Part shown: positions 32,776 to 45,299 of the stretch, one piece after another
How the letters are laid out: each line of letters begins with the position of its first letter
How positions within the stretch are numbered: the first letter of the stretch is position 1
Notes under the pieces: generated by a model
Seen by the model: the letters and a program-made list of their open reading frames with translations, nothing else
The model's database searches: none
Told to the model about the DNA's origin: nothing
Made by a program: the position numbers and the translations under genes
Source of the DNA: Dasypus novemcinctus
Lineage: Eukaryota > Chordata > Mammalia > Cingulata > Dasypodidae
Assembly (NCBI RefSeq): GCF_030445035.2
Contig: NC_080675.1
Span: 66,480,544-66,544,543, forward strand
Direction of reading: 5' to 3'
Length of the DNA stretch: 64,000 bases

Positions 32776-35700
32776 AGATAAAACAAAGATGGAAATGTTA
32801 AACAATATTTGAATCTGAGTAAACGGTGAATGATTATTTTTTGTAAAGTTCTGTATGATTTAAGTTTTCAAAATAAACTTTAAAAAAATAAAAAATGAAG
32901 CAATAAGATTATTTTTAAAAGTGTTCCCCTATAATTTCTTTCTTCTTAACTCCTTTATTAGCTGTCCTCATGGAACAACATGGCTAATAACCTTGTTGCC
33001 AATTTGGAATGTACCAAATAATTATTTTCTGTTAACTCGGGCATTCTTTATTTTCTATAAGTTCCAGGTAATCAAGGAACTTGTTCTTTTAGTCCTCAAA
33101 GTAACTTTCCTCACTTTTCCCTATAACAGAATTTTTTTTCAGATACCATTGAGGTAAAATCTTTGTTAATTCTAATCTTACTAATATGCACATTTCAATC
33201 ACCTATAAATTTACCCTTTCTATAACTACTAAAGCAGAAATGATGTGGTCATTATTATACTAACATCTATGCCCTTGATTGTCTCTTGTATTGTTCTTAA
33301 ACATTATTCAAAAGGGATTTAATTTATATTCAACCATGACACAGTTTGTATTCTGTCAATTTAGTTAAGCTGCAACTGCGTTTCCCAGAACTAACCCTGC
33401 AGTCCAGAAACCAGAGCGACCCGGTAACATGATGGCAGAAAAAGTAGGTTCTGTGCTCTAGAGGACAATACAATGTGTAACTGAGTTGAGACTACATGAA
33501 TATTTTAAAACCAGGTGTATTATATTCAAAGACCAACTATTATACTGAGCCAATTGAAATTTGGACTTTATCCTGAGCTATGTATATTTTTCAAAGCAGT
33601 ATTTAATGTCTTTATGTCTTTCTGCTGGATTTTCTGAAAACAAACTTTGATGAGGACATCCATCAGATTCTTGCTCTATCTTGTTTATTTTGTCATAGCT
33701 TTAGACTACGTTTCTCTGAAGCTTACACTCTTGCTTCCAGCTATTCTGATTGTGTTTGTCATCAGAGAAAACAGTCCCTGGTCTGACAGTGACTTTAGAC
33801 AATTCCCTGACCCTGGCCTGGACCCCTCTCAGGGGTCCATCCCTGAGACAGTGGGGATGGTTGCTGAATACCCGGTAATCGGTGCATTTTAAAATCATAT
33901 CTTAAAGGACAGGATAAGAAAGAAACAACCATAAACAACTAACTGTCCAATATATCTGTTTTTGTAGGACAACTGTTATTTGGTTCTTGTCTTAGTTCTG
34001 GAGAGATTCGGGTTTTTTAGTATTCCATTTATAAAAGTTTTCTCTCTTCCTTCAGTGTTCAAGTACAAAACTAAAAGTGTATCTTATACATATGTGAAAA
34101 TTAAACCACATACTTGTTGTATATTTGATCCAAAATGATTTATTTTATTAGCACTTGCAGAGTCTTGTGAAAACCATGTATTGTACTGTGCCCTTCATAG
34201 GCACATTCAGCCTCATGGCAAAGGAGAGTAGCACTTTGAGGCCAGGGGCTGTGGTTTCACAGAGAGACTTGTATAGCTCATGTAAAAAATATTTTGAAAG
34301 CAATTATGCTCAACATTTAAAAAGAAGTGGGCAATGTGTGCCTTAAAATGACTTGGAAACTAAGTTCTCAATCTCTGTTCCCCGCAGGCTGCTGCTGGAA
34401 GTTGCATTTTCACATGAATCTTTGTTTTGTGTGTTATTTATTAAAATAGAAATAAATTTAATGAGGTGCAAAAAAAAAAGCAGGTTCCGTCTTGCCCTCT
34501 CTGCATTCAACTCTTCTAACTGCCAGTCTTGTTGATCAACAGGAGCCAAATTCTACCACTAGATGTTTGGCTGGAGACCCTCCACGCAGGAGTATGTAGT
34601 AAAGACCTTTTGACCTAGATTTTTTCCTTTACTTCTCTCATATTCCCATTCCATTTGGCAGCTGGACATTTATGGTTTCCAGAATCGCCCAAAAACACTG
34701 ACATTTTTGCCTATGGCACCGCTTTAGTAGGGCCAGTTAGTTATTTTTCTCTGATTTTCCAGCTCTCTCCTCCTTCCAAACGCTCCTTCTCAGCTTTTCT
34801 GATAATTGTCTAAGCTCTCATTCTAATAATAATTTCCTACTCTTTAATTCTGTTTTCCTGATTGAACCCTGATTGATATTGTTATTTTATTAAAAAAAAC
34901 AATAATGAATATTTCAGAGTCTTAAAAGTTTGGTTTGGAAGATGTTTTCTAAAATAAAATAAGGCAATTGTCCTACTACTTTTAGTTTCACCCAGTTTTT
35001 TCAAAGAATGGTTTCTCCCACTTCACACTACTCATTTTTAGACATAATTACAGAAATATATTTTTCATGACTTGATGTTAAAATTTGGTACTAAAATTAT
35101 GTAATTTAATAAACCTAATTTTACATGCAATACATTTGGAAAGTTAACTTTGTAAATCAAAGATTTAGTTAGGGAAATTTTCATTTGATAATTAGAAAAG
35201 GGTCAAAGTTCATTTTTACAAAGCCCTTAATGATTCATTTTACTTAGATAATTTAAAAAAAGAAAAATCTTTTGTTGTTAAACCTATCTCAGTTTTTCAC
35301 TCTTCTACACTGTACATTCCTTTGTGATTTTCAAGGTCATCGTTAATACACAATGAACAAAAACTTTATTTCACCAGGGGACATAATAAATGGTAGATTT
35401 ACACTTGAAAGCAAAAGTTCTGTCTTTGGTATGGTGAGATTCAGCTCCTTTGTACTTCAATTCCTCGTTCTTTGCAATTTCCTTTCCTATACAAGTATTC
35501 ATTATCACAGGGAGGAAATCTTGTCACATGCAGTGACAAATTGTTTCATTTATTTAAGATAGAGCCTTTGAATTTCACTCCCTATGCTAATGCAAACACA
35601 TCTTTAATGATGAGGAAAAGATAAAATCCTTACCTACCATGAGCAGAAATTTCTCAGTCTTCACAAGCTTATAAGCAAACCACATACTGAGTTGCCAATC

Positions 35701-36613
35701 GGCTGTCTGAACAACAGCCTCCTTTTAATCAGTAAATCATTACACCAATAACAACACCACCAACAAAAAAATACTTCAGCCTTTTGAGGTTAGCGTCACA
35801 TCTTACTTCGTACTTTCATAAAGTTTATCCCAGAGTAAATTTCTCCACTGACTCCAAAAAGCAGTCTTTAGAAGTCAAAGAAAAATAGAGTTCCACCCTT
35901 TCTCTAAATCAAGATGCATACTGCTTTTTTCACAGTTTTGCTAAAATCATAATTATCGAAGGTTCCTTTAGTAGCTGAATCCTGTCCCATGGTTTTCCCT
36001 CAAATATCCCAACACAATCTCTAAGACAAAACTGATTATTTTTTTACTTACCATGGTAAGGGATACAACCACCCCAGATAGTTTTGGTGGTATCTTGGAG
36101 GGAAAAAACTGAGGTGAGGGTTTATTGAGAATTGAGATTTTATGGCAGGCTTTACTAAAGATGGTGTACTGCTTGATTAGAATTTGGTAAGGATCAGGAC
36201 ACAACAGTCCATGATTGGTGGAAACAGCAAGGATTGTACATCCAGAGGAAGGATTCAAAGAATCCCAGGGCATAAACTGTTAATTGATGCTTTCCATTGA
36301 AAATTTTATGGGTCTTTCAGAGAGTTACTTTAATGAATAGTCAAACATTTGCCTCAGCAGGAGATTCCTAGAAGAATAAAGTCATGCTAATGAAGACAGA
36401 AGAATTCCACAAAGACATATTAAGTAGAGAGAAAGTTCTTGTTTAGGTTCTCAGTGTCCAGACTGAGACTGGAGTTCTTGGTTCCTAATCTCACTGATTT
36501 CAAGATACCATCAATTATTTTCATTAAAGTGATCTGATAAAGGAGGCTTTTGATCAGTCTTGGGATATTACCTAACATAGAAAGGCAATAATAGTTTAAA
36601 AATATTTACTTTT
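32776..36613. other. No confident feature
   Basis: Mixed AT-rich sequence. Near 34855-34880 the words ttttcctgattgaaccctga and ttgata resemble the 3' end of some old LTRs, but I could not follow an element to its left. The frames at 33647, 34155 and 35353 (63-81 codons) show no family signature. Confidence 0.45.
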
Positions 36614-36625
36614 AAAGTAGTTTAA

Positions 36626-37137
36626 GAGAAGCGGATGAGGCTCAGATGATAGGGCCTCAGCTTACAATATGGGAGGGCCCGGGTTCGATCCCTGAAGCCT
36701 CCTGGTGAAAAAGAAGAAAAGAAAGCGTACCTGCATGGCAAGCTGAGTGCCCGCGTGGTGAGCCAAATGTCCATGTGAGGACCCGCATGGCAAGTCAATT
36801 CCCTCGCAATAAACCAGTGCCAGCATGGCAAGCAGACTGCCCGCACAGCAAGCTGAGTGCCCATGTAGTGAGCTAGTGCACAAGTGAGTCACACAGCAAG
36901 ATGATGCAACAAAAAAGAGACAACAGGGGGGAGTCAAGGTGAAGCACAGCAGAGACCAGGAAATGAGGTGGCACAATCCAGAAAGGGACCCTCTCTCCAC
37001 ATCAGAGCTCCCCAGGATGAATCCCAGTAAATCCTAGAGTAGAAAGATGAGAAGACAAAAAGAAAAATAGATACAGAAAATCACACAGCGAATGGACTCA
37101 AACAGCAAACATGGCAGAGAGGGGGAGGGGGAGAAAA
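36626..37137 (+). mobile_element. DAS-type SINE, long form with perfect B box
   Basis: The head agaagcggatgaggctcaga is followed by a canonical Pol III B box GGTTCGATCCC (36682-36692). The body has degenerate repeats of a gcatggcaagctgagtgccc unit from 36730 to about 36875, then the acagcgaatggactcaaaca block and a gggggagggggagaaaaaaa end. Flanks aaagtagtttaa (36614-36625) and aaagtaatttaa (37138-37149) are a 12-bp target duplication with one change. At 512 bp it is longer than the other copies, owing to the internal repeats and an extra segment from about 36940 to 37060. Minus-strand frames are shadows. Confidence 0.85.
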
Positions 37138-37296
37138 AAAGTAATTTAACACTCCTTCCAGTGCGCTTTTAAGGTTGATTCTGCATTTGAAGAGGCTAAC
37201 ACAGAAGGTAAAGTAAGTCTCCATAAAACCCAGAGAGGAGATTATAAAACTCCTCTTTGGATTCTGTCTGGAGTCACAGCTGAGAAGAGAAGAGGA

Positions 37297-37335
37297 GGGG
37301 AAAGGAGGGGAAGGAAAGAAAGGGGAGGGAAGGGG
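37297..37335 (+). repeat. G-rich purine stretch with quadruplex potential
   Basis: Five runs of three or more G (gaggggaaaggagggg, then aaggggagggaagggg) sit in an A/G-only stretch from about 37281. The pattern allows an intramolecular G-quadruplex on the plus strand. Confidence 0.7.
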
Positions 37336-37965
37336 TCATAAATATGAGGGTCTATTTCTGAACTCTCAATTCCATTCCATCAGTCTATATATTTATCCTT
37401 GTATCAAAAAAAGTAATTTAAGTAATATTTCAAAATATTTTTAAAAATTGGAAAATCACATCTTTTTTATTTTAGGATCAAGTCTCATCAAATGAATAAT
37501 TAGTGCATGCCAGTATAATTGTGTATTACCAAGAGACTTATAGAAAAGGCAGGTGAAAAAAAGGAAAAGAAACCAAGTAAACAAATGGAAAAAAACCCTA
37601 TGAAATTAAGAGAAGTTACAAAGCAGAAGGGACAGTAAGAGGAGTGAACCCTGATCACAATTACTTTTGTGTGTGTGTGTGTCCTTTGGAGACACTGTAC
37701 CCATAGCTACTTACTTCAGTCTGAAAGACACTCTATCATAAGCATCATTTGAGATTTCTTTTCTAATAAGAATATGAATATAACAGTCTCTAAGTGCAAA
37801 GCTATATTATATAAGAGTTAAGGCTTCACTTAGGTATCCTTTTTCTTTCCCTTAAACATGATTTACCTATATACTTGCAGCAACTTTTCTTAACCTGCTA
37901 AGATACTCAAGCTGCCCTGTCTATTCCAAAGTCCATACCAACCCACCAAGTGTTAGAAAGCACAT
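37336..37965. other. No recognisable feature; contains a short GT repeat
   Basis: Unassigned sequence with a (GT)n tract of eight or so units near 37666-37682. Confidence 0.5.
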
Positions 37966-38085
37966 GCAAGAATTTGAATCACTTACATCTCTGAGCATTT
38001 CATTTCATTCAGATGGCATTGCCTCCCTGTAAGACACTGTAAATGAATGAAGTGCTGTGTTGATTACATTCTGGTGCAAGCTCAT
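37966..38085 (+). mobile_element. MIR SINE fragment
   Basis: The order tttgaatcacttacatctct, then gagcatttcatttcattcag, then atggcattgcctccctgtaa, then gtaaatgaatgaagtgctgt follows the MIR core (cacttaacctctctgagcct, tcatctgtaaaatgggg, gtaaagtgctt). It is diverged. Confidence 0.5.
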
Positions 38086-38314
38086 TACCTCATGTGAAAC
38101 AATTTATGGACCAACAGACCACAGGGTAGAGTGGGACTGCTTTTCCTTTGTCTTTTGCCTAATCTATCACTCTTAAAGCTTTATTTATTTAGAGAGTGAA
38201 TATAAATTAAAAGTTTCTTTAGACCTTAGCTTACTTGGTGGTGAATCTGAAGTAGAAGAAAACCAGTAAGCTATGAATGTTACCTTACTTGCAAATAAAT
38301 TTAAAAAGAGAAAA

Positions 38315-38634
38315 AGATCTTGGGATGAGATTATTCTGGATTTTCTGGGTGGGCACCAAATCTGAAGTCAAGTGCGCATATCAAAGACACACAGAGAAGA
38401 AAACACTCTGACAATAGAGTCAGAGATTGGAGTGATGTAGCCACAAACCAAGGCAGCATGTAATAGCCAGAAGCCGTAAGTGGCTAGGACTGGATGTGCC
38501 CTAGAGGCCTTGGAGAAAGGATAGCTTTGCAGGTCAGATTTCTGTTGTCCACAACTGTGAGAGAATAGATTTTGGTTGCTTTAAACCATCAGATTTGTTG
38601 TAATTTGTTATAGCTACCACAGGAAATTAACACA
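38315..38634 (+). mobile_element. MLT1-type LTR, 3' portion
   Basis: Sense MLT1 order: tgggatgagattattctgga, gagattggagtgatgtagcc, acaaccaaggca-like text, cacaactgtgagagaatag, ttgctttaaaccatcagatt, ttgtaatttgttatagctac, ending aggaaattaacaca. The poly(A) signal region reads gaatagatt, so AATAAA is lost. The 5' part is missing. Confidence 0.75.
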
Positions 38635-41540
38635 ACTTTAATATATTTTGTGGAGTCTAAAATCTGTGTAAATCCACAAGAGAACTCATAACACACATTA
38701 TGTAGATAACTACTCACAGTAGTACAGAAGACACTTTGTGTTGACTTTGTGATGGATGCCCTGTTATATCCTTTATATAAACCCCAACTTAATTTGTACT
38801 GATTTCTCATACTGAAATGAGACATGAAGAGCTATTAGAATTGGGCAGACTGAAATCTGATAAATTAGCTTGAAGTTGATATTTTTGTAGATGAAAAATG
38901 ATTGAATATTAGCACTTTCATATGGTTTAAAGTTAATGGTCAGTAGGATTTATTCAAGGGAAAAATATAATATGGTCAGTAAATATTTTACATATTGGTT
39001 ATTATTCCCTTCCTTTAATGGATTTTGTCATGACTTTGTCAGTAGTTTATAGTAAAATCCTCTGGCAGTGACAGTGTTTTCTATGAATAAATCATACACT
39101 TGACAACACACTACACAGAGGAGAAATAGAGCAACAGATAAAACAAGCTACAAAACCATTAGAGATGCCTGTTCTTGTTCATAAGTTTGCATCACTGGCT
39201 GATTTAATTTTCTCTTGGCAAAAATGATCCATATTCCAGTAATATCTGAAATAAAACCATAAATAGTGATGCATGTTCAAAGAAAAGTGAGATCAGGTTC
39301 ATTAAAAAGTGCTTACTAGCTAACGATATACTCAGTTGGCTGCTTTTATGTATGAATTAGAGGCAATATATAAGCATGGATCATAGAAAGGAAAACTACT
39401 TGAGGTAGTTATCTTCTGGACTACCAAAAGCACTGCCATCCAGAGGTAGTTTCCAAGGATTTTTCTCTATGAATAAAATAAATACCAGGATACAGAAGAT
39501 TTCAAAGAATGACGACTGGATTAGTACTTTCTGCCCAAATATAAATGTAAGAAGAATGACCTAAATTGGCAAGGCAAGTTAAAAAATGAATGGAAAATGT
39601 AGTACTACAAACTATTATTGATGTTGTATGGTGATCCTAATAAGCTCTATATATTTGTTAACTGAAGTTGTTTATTGGGATTTCTAATTTTATTTTTTGA
39701 AACTCAAACCCCTATTTAATTTAGTCGTATGCAGACAATTAATAGGGTTAATCAGAGATTGTCATTTCTAAAAATTATTTTGGGCATAATTAATTGGAAA
39801 TAAGAAAGCAATTCTTTTGCATCTAGCAGAATAGAAATGAATTTCCTGGTAAAATCTTAGGGCCAAAAGAAAAACATGACATCTTATCTTCCCATGTGGA
39901 CCACTCCTGGTACTTCAACTCTAACACCTTTAATACCTTTATTTTTCTACATTTACCATGGATATTTAGTACAGGTGGCATCTCCCTTACTATTAGATCT
40001 TCCAGACAACACATATAATTCCTTTTATAAAATGTGTATGTGCATAAATATAAATATGGTACTGAGGACTCCTCTGTTCTCTATGGGAGGGACTACCTGG
40101 AAACTTACCTTCTCATGACTGGGTCTCCTCCCAGTGGAATGGATACTGCCACATTCCATGGTTCCAAATCCCCAGGTTCAGGGTAGTTCATTCTAAGACA
40201 ACCTCTTAAACTACTAGTACCTCAAATCCAGTTGGCCTAGTATCAAGAAACTGGTGAATTCCTCACTAACAAGGCTTTCTCATATATGTCTTACAAAATG
40301 GTAGACCAGCAGGGAGGCAATGTCCTCCACTGGAGTATATATTCCATTCTGCAGACCCAGCTGCATGGAAGCTCTACTTAGCACAACCACACAGAAAACC
40401 TCGATTTCAGTCAGAATACACAGCATATCTGTCATTTTTTGATCCTGAGTTCAGCACTAAAAGAGCATAACCTAAACCTGAAGATCTTCTCTCATGATTG
40501 ACACTTTTCTGGCCACAGAGAAATACTTCCCATTTCTTGTCCTCTGTCCCTGGAACAAAAGCAACTTGTCTGAATGCCTAAGAGTTTGGTGAAGCAACAT
40601 TCTACGGAGTTATAAAACTATAACACACGCTGGAAGCAATTCAGGGTAATGATATTTAACCAAAGAATGCAGATGATAGAAAATGCAAATTAATGACTTT
40701 TTAAAATCCTTTATTTCAGAGAGTGTGAACACAATTGATTCTTGTATAAGCAACTAATATTTTCCAGTAGGGCTGAGTATTAATTTTCTGGCAGATTTTG
40801 TTTTCCTATTTATTATCCAGACGTGCTCAGGAATTAGTGTGTATTCACAATAGCTACACTTGGGAATGGAACAATATTTTATAACTTTAAATATATTACT
40901 CTTAAATTTGTATATATATAGCTCAAGGCATACTATTGCATTGATAATCACTTGGACTTCAAATATTAGAATTACAAATAGTTTTTTAACAAAAATTTTA
41001 AAAATATTTTTAAATGTTCAAAAATATGAAAATTTTATATGTTTAATATAAAATGCAAATATTGGTTTATTGAAGTTGTATTTTACCTCTTTATTTTAAT
41101 AGGTAGTTTAAAATATTTTAAGAAAAAACTTTGATAACACACAAAATAATTTTAATTGATAACTAAATATATTTGCATCATTTTATAGTTTAATGAAAAT
41201 ATTCATTTTTGATATGTGGTCAATAAATGACGTACATAATTTTAATGGGTTTTTAATCATTACAGTCAACAGATCATAAAATATTGAAAATCTTGGTTAT
41301 AGGAACATATTGGATTTCCTAGAATGAAAGCAAGAAAAGTCATTTCATGAATATGAAATAGCATGAATTATTCATATATTTGCTTTAATTCTCATCTCAA
41401 CATTGCTAGCCCATCAAGAAGACACCCAGAAATGCACAATAATAATTTAAAATAGTCATGTCAGTGTTCCGGATAATAAGGGGAAAATAGGCATTCTGTC
41501 TCATTACAGATATAAAACCTGGACAGATTTCATGGAATAA
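38635..41540. other. No recognisable feature
   Basis: About 2.9 kb of unassigned, mostly AT-rich sequence, with a slightly higher-GC stretch near 40060-40560. The short frames have no domain signature. Confidence 0.5.
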
Positions 41541-42686
41541 TTATTTGAGGACTCTAGAAACTAAGCAGGGGCAGGCAGATTGGGAAAAAAGACCAGAATT
41601 CAAAAGACCACCAAATCTGCAACATTTTCCCTTGGACAAGGACTGAAAGTAGCAAGAACTCTGGAAGCTGGCTTTGGTGCAATCAGAGAAAACTACAGAA
41701 GAAGCCATCTAGTTCTCTCTCAATCCTTATTGCTTTTTTCTCTCTCTCTGTCCTACCCCTTGGCCACACACATGGACAGTTCACAGCCTCAGGAAACTAG
41801 AAAGTACTGGGGAGATGCAGAAAGGGAGCAATTCCATAAAGGTATTTATAAATTCCTGGATTTACTTCTTAGCTGTGCAGGTGCAAAACTTACTCTAAAC
41901 TACATACAATAGCCTTTGAGACCTGAGCAATGGAATTAAATACTGTCCAGTTCCCAGACTAGTCACTAGGTGGTACATAACAAGGACAGATCCAAATAGC
42001 ACTGCAAATGCTTTGGAAATGAGAACCCACTGGAATCAATAACACACAGAAGGCTGATAAAAAGGTATAAACTGAACAAAACTAGGTCAATTACCTGCTT
42101 TAAAAGAACATCATTCTCCATAGGATTTTAAAAAGACTCAGTCTTATAAAGCCAAAATATTCAAAATATGATTAAAAAAAAATTAAGACTCCATTTACCA
42201 GGAATAAGAAAAGTCTTGAAGTCACAAGTAAAAACTTTAGCCGACAGTGATACTGAGAATACAGATATTAGAATTATCTGGCAAAGACCTTAAAGCAGCT
42301 GTTTAAAACTATACCAAGAATTAAGGGCAAAATTCCTAAAGCAAAAAGGAAGAAAAGAAGAAAGAAATAGAGTGGGAGAGAGAGGACAGAGAGGAAAGAA
42401 AGAGATATGAAAGAAAGAAGAAAGATAGAAAGAAAGAGACATTCAGCAAAGAAAAAGATATAAAGAGTAACCAAATGAAAACTATACATAAGCACTATAC
42501 TCTAGCTGGTAAAATTGTTTCCTGAAAATTTTATGGATTAACAACTTTTAAACTGATATGCATGAATATTGAGATTCCACTATTAAGCAAATGGAAAGCA
42601 GATATAGGAGCAAATTTCTTAGTGTTGGAGTGGGAAGTTACAGATAAGAAAGGAAAGGAAACTAGAATAATTCATATGCTATGGTA
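41541..42686 (+). mobile_element. L1 5' region fragment
   Basis: Sense-strand text such as gatactgagaatacagatat, tagaattatctggcaaagac, cttaaagcagctgtttaaaa and gagtaaccaaatgaaaacta matches the older L1 5' UTR pattern (tgaca...gaattagcagacaaggac, attaaaacagctatta, agaaccaaatgga). The 110-codon frame at 41580-41912 shows no ORF1 features and is probably chance. Confidence 0.55.
42341..42440 (+). repeat. Purine-rich (GAAA)n/(GA)n low-complexity stretch
   Basis: About 100 bases almost free of pyrimidines, with repeated gaaagaaag and gagaga words. It lies in the L1 5' fragment. Confidence 0.85.
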
Positions 42687-42705
42687 CTGAGTTGGTAATA
42701 TCTTT

Positions 42706-43080
42706 TTTTTTTTTTTAAAGATTTATTTATTTATTTTAATCCCCCCCCCCCCCCCCCCCGTTGTCTGCTCTCGGTGTCTATTTGCTGCGTCTTGTTTCTT
42801 TGTCCGCTTCTGTTGTCCTCAGCGGCAGGGGAAGTGTGGGCGGCGCCATTCCTGGGCAGGCTGCTCTTTCTTTTCACGCTGGGCGGCTTTCCTCACGGGC
42901 ACACTCCTTGCGCGTGGGGCTCCCCCACGCGGGGGACACCCTTGCATGGCACGGCACTCCTTGCGCGCATCAGCACTGCGCATGGCCAGCTCCACACGGG
43001 TCAAGGAGGCCCGGGGTTTGAACCGCGGACCTCCCATATGGTAGACGGACGCCCTAACCACTGGGCCAAAGTCCGTTTCC
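42706..43080 (-). mobile_element. DAS-type tRNA-derived SINE, young, full length, long target duplication
   Basis: On the minus strand this is almost identical in layout to the copies at 7642 and 9417 (head ggactttggcccagtggtta, body gcaaggagtgc, tail). A perfect 19-bp target duplication CTGAGTTGGTAATATCTTT lies at 42687-42705 and 43081-43099. A run of 19 C at 42741-42759 replaces the usual ggggaggggagggg block (G-run on the element's own strand). Confidence 0.95.
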
Positions 43081-43099
43081 CTGAGTTGGTAATATCTTT

Positions 43100-43683
43100 A
43101 TGAATGCATGCTTTTTAAAATATAGATACTTGTGGTTACCTATCAAATATTTATAGATATGCATATATACATGAGGTAGTATACACAAATATATTTCTCA
43201 GTTCTATTAGCTGAAAAGGTCTAGAAACAATAACATCACTGTTGTGATATCATCCAGTGACCAAAAATTGTTACTAATACCACTTCCCAACACAAGGAAC
43301 TAGGACTTTGAGGAGAAATAGCCAGTTCTGGAGGTGGGACAAAGAATATACAAATCTCATAGTGCCAGAATGTAAGAATGTACATAAATGTGCAAATGTG
43401 CATGCACACTCATGTACACCCATAGACAATCATGTATTGGTGGTGGAATGCCAAGGAGACCCAGGAACTGACTGAAAGAGCTTTCAATGGTGAAAGCTGC
43501 AATAATTTGTGCACATAATAAATAAATAATGGATTAATGGACTATAACCAAAGCATAAATTATGTAGTCAGGGCATACCAATCTACAAAATCATGAGGGT
43601 GGGCTGGAGGAAGGAACAGGTGAACTCTGAGGAATTTGCAGACTGTGGTTGAGAATACAATTGTGGGAATATTCTTTTGACAG
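43100..43683. other. No confident feature
   Basis: Unassigned sequence between a SINE and copy B of the long repeat. It may be part of the same long element. Confidence 0.4.
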
Positions 43684-44700
43684 TTATGGCAGGGGATGGA
43701 CACTGGAGCAGGATTTCAGTAGTGGGGGCATACACATGCGGGGAAGAGTGCACCTGAGGCCTGCCTCTATAGAATATGAATGTATTCATATGGTCATAGG
43801 GTATTAACTCAGTGGGTGGAAACCCAAACAATAACCAAAACATACTAAATTCTCATTGTGGGAGTACTCTTGCCATTCTCAAGTAGAGTGGTAAGAATCT
43901 CTAGAGTACATAGGCAGGGCCTAAATAAAAAATGAAATAAAAAAAAATCAATATGCCAAGCCTTTGATAGTAATGCTTGTGTTTATGAACCTTATTCTTG
44001 TAAACCTGAAACTTAGCCTAGCAATATCTATTGCCTAGGAGTTACCTCCTGAAAACCTCCTTGTTACTCAAATGTGGCTCTCTCTAAGCCAAACCGAGCA
44101 AATAATCTCACTACCTTTCCCCCTGGCATGGACATGACTCCCAGGGATGAGCTTCCTGGCACTGAGGATTAATACCAAGCACCAACCAGCTATAAATTAG
44201 GAAAAACACCTTGACCAAAAGGTGGAAATATTAACTATGAAAGAGTTTTTATGGCTAAGAGATTTCAAAGTGAGTTGGAAGGTCCTTCCAGAGGTTATGC
44301 TTATGTATATCTCAGGTGGATCTCAAAAACTGCCACAGTAAACAAGCCTCAAACAGGGGTGCTCCTGAGAGCTCTAGAGATATTGGGACGCTAAGCAGGA
44401 AGCGTAACCACGTGAAGTCAGAACCCTGGTGGTGTTCCTTACTTTGGAATATATGCTAACCTATCTCCCCAGTGTAACATAGTTTGACTCATTTATAATT
44501 TCCCTATACATGATTCTTCTACCCTTTTTATTTGAACTTCTAATTAGAACTATACCTGTTAAATATATGACCCAGAGACTTAAATCTTCAATCTTTTCTT
44601 ATGCTGATTGAGCCCTGACTCTCAGTAGAGTTGTAGTCAATGCCTATTCTTCAGTTTATTGGATTCACACAGGACAACTAATAAATTGATGATGATGGAC
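43684..44700 (+). repeat. Unassigned long interspersed repeat, copy B
   Basis: Homologous to 174-1150 (see there). Shared blocks include tatggcagggga, gttacctcctgaaaacctcc, acatgactcccagggatgag, ccttgaccaaaaggtggaaa and aagagtttttatggctaaga. Here it is followed by an L1-like 3' end, which copy A lacks. Confidence 0.6.
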
Positions 44701-44899
44701 AACCCCCATCCCAAAAAGCAAAAAGTATTTGCAACTGTGAGCAAAACAATTTTTTTTTCCATCTGCTTCACAAGATAAAAGCAGCCTTTTAAGCTGAAGC
44801 AGAGCAGACATCACAATCCCAAAATCTTCAAGACAGAGGAATGAACAAACAAGGGGGGAAAGCAACCATGGAGTAACAGAAGAACTTGTAACACTTTTA

Positions 44900-45275
44900 T
44901 AAAGATAATGGTTACCAGAGTTTTGAGGGGAGGAGGAGGAAAGAATAGGTGAAACATGGGGCATTTTAGGGGCATTGGAATTGTTCTGCATGATATTGCA
45001 ATGACGGATACAGGCCATTATACATTTTGTCGAAACCTATAAAAGTGTATGCTACAAAGTGTAAACCATATGTCAACTACAGACCCTGGTTATTAGAAAT
45101 GCTTTAATATTTGTTCATCAATTGTAACAAACGTACCACACTAATGTAAAATGTTATTGATAGGGGAAAAGGTGAGTGGGGAGAAGGTAGGGTATACTGG
45201 AATACCCTACACTTTCAATGTAACTTTTCTGTAACCTAAAACTTGTTTAAAAATAAAGTTTATTATATGAAAAAA
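44900..45275 (+). mobile_element. L1-type 3' end with AATAAA and A-rich tail
   Basis: The order aatatttgttcatcaattgt, aacaaacgtaccacactaat, gtaaaatgttattgatagggg, ttctgtaacctaaaacttgt, aaaaataaagtttatt, then an A-rich end is the classical older L1 3' UTR terminus. A second diverged copy ends at about 46595. Confidence 0.65.
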
Positions 45276-45299
45276 ATAACTAAATGAGAAAAAAATATA

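Noticed and set aside
41580-41912. 110-codon open frame, basic N-terminus
   Set aside because: It lies in an L1 5' fragment, has no recognisable domain, and contains a low-complexity Leu/Ser run. Probably chance.
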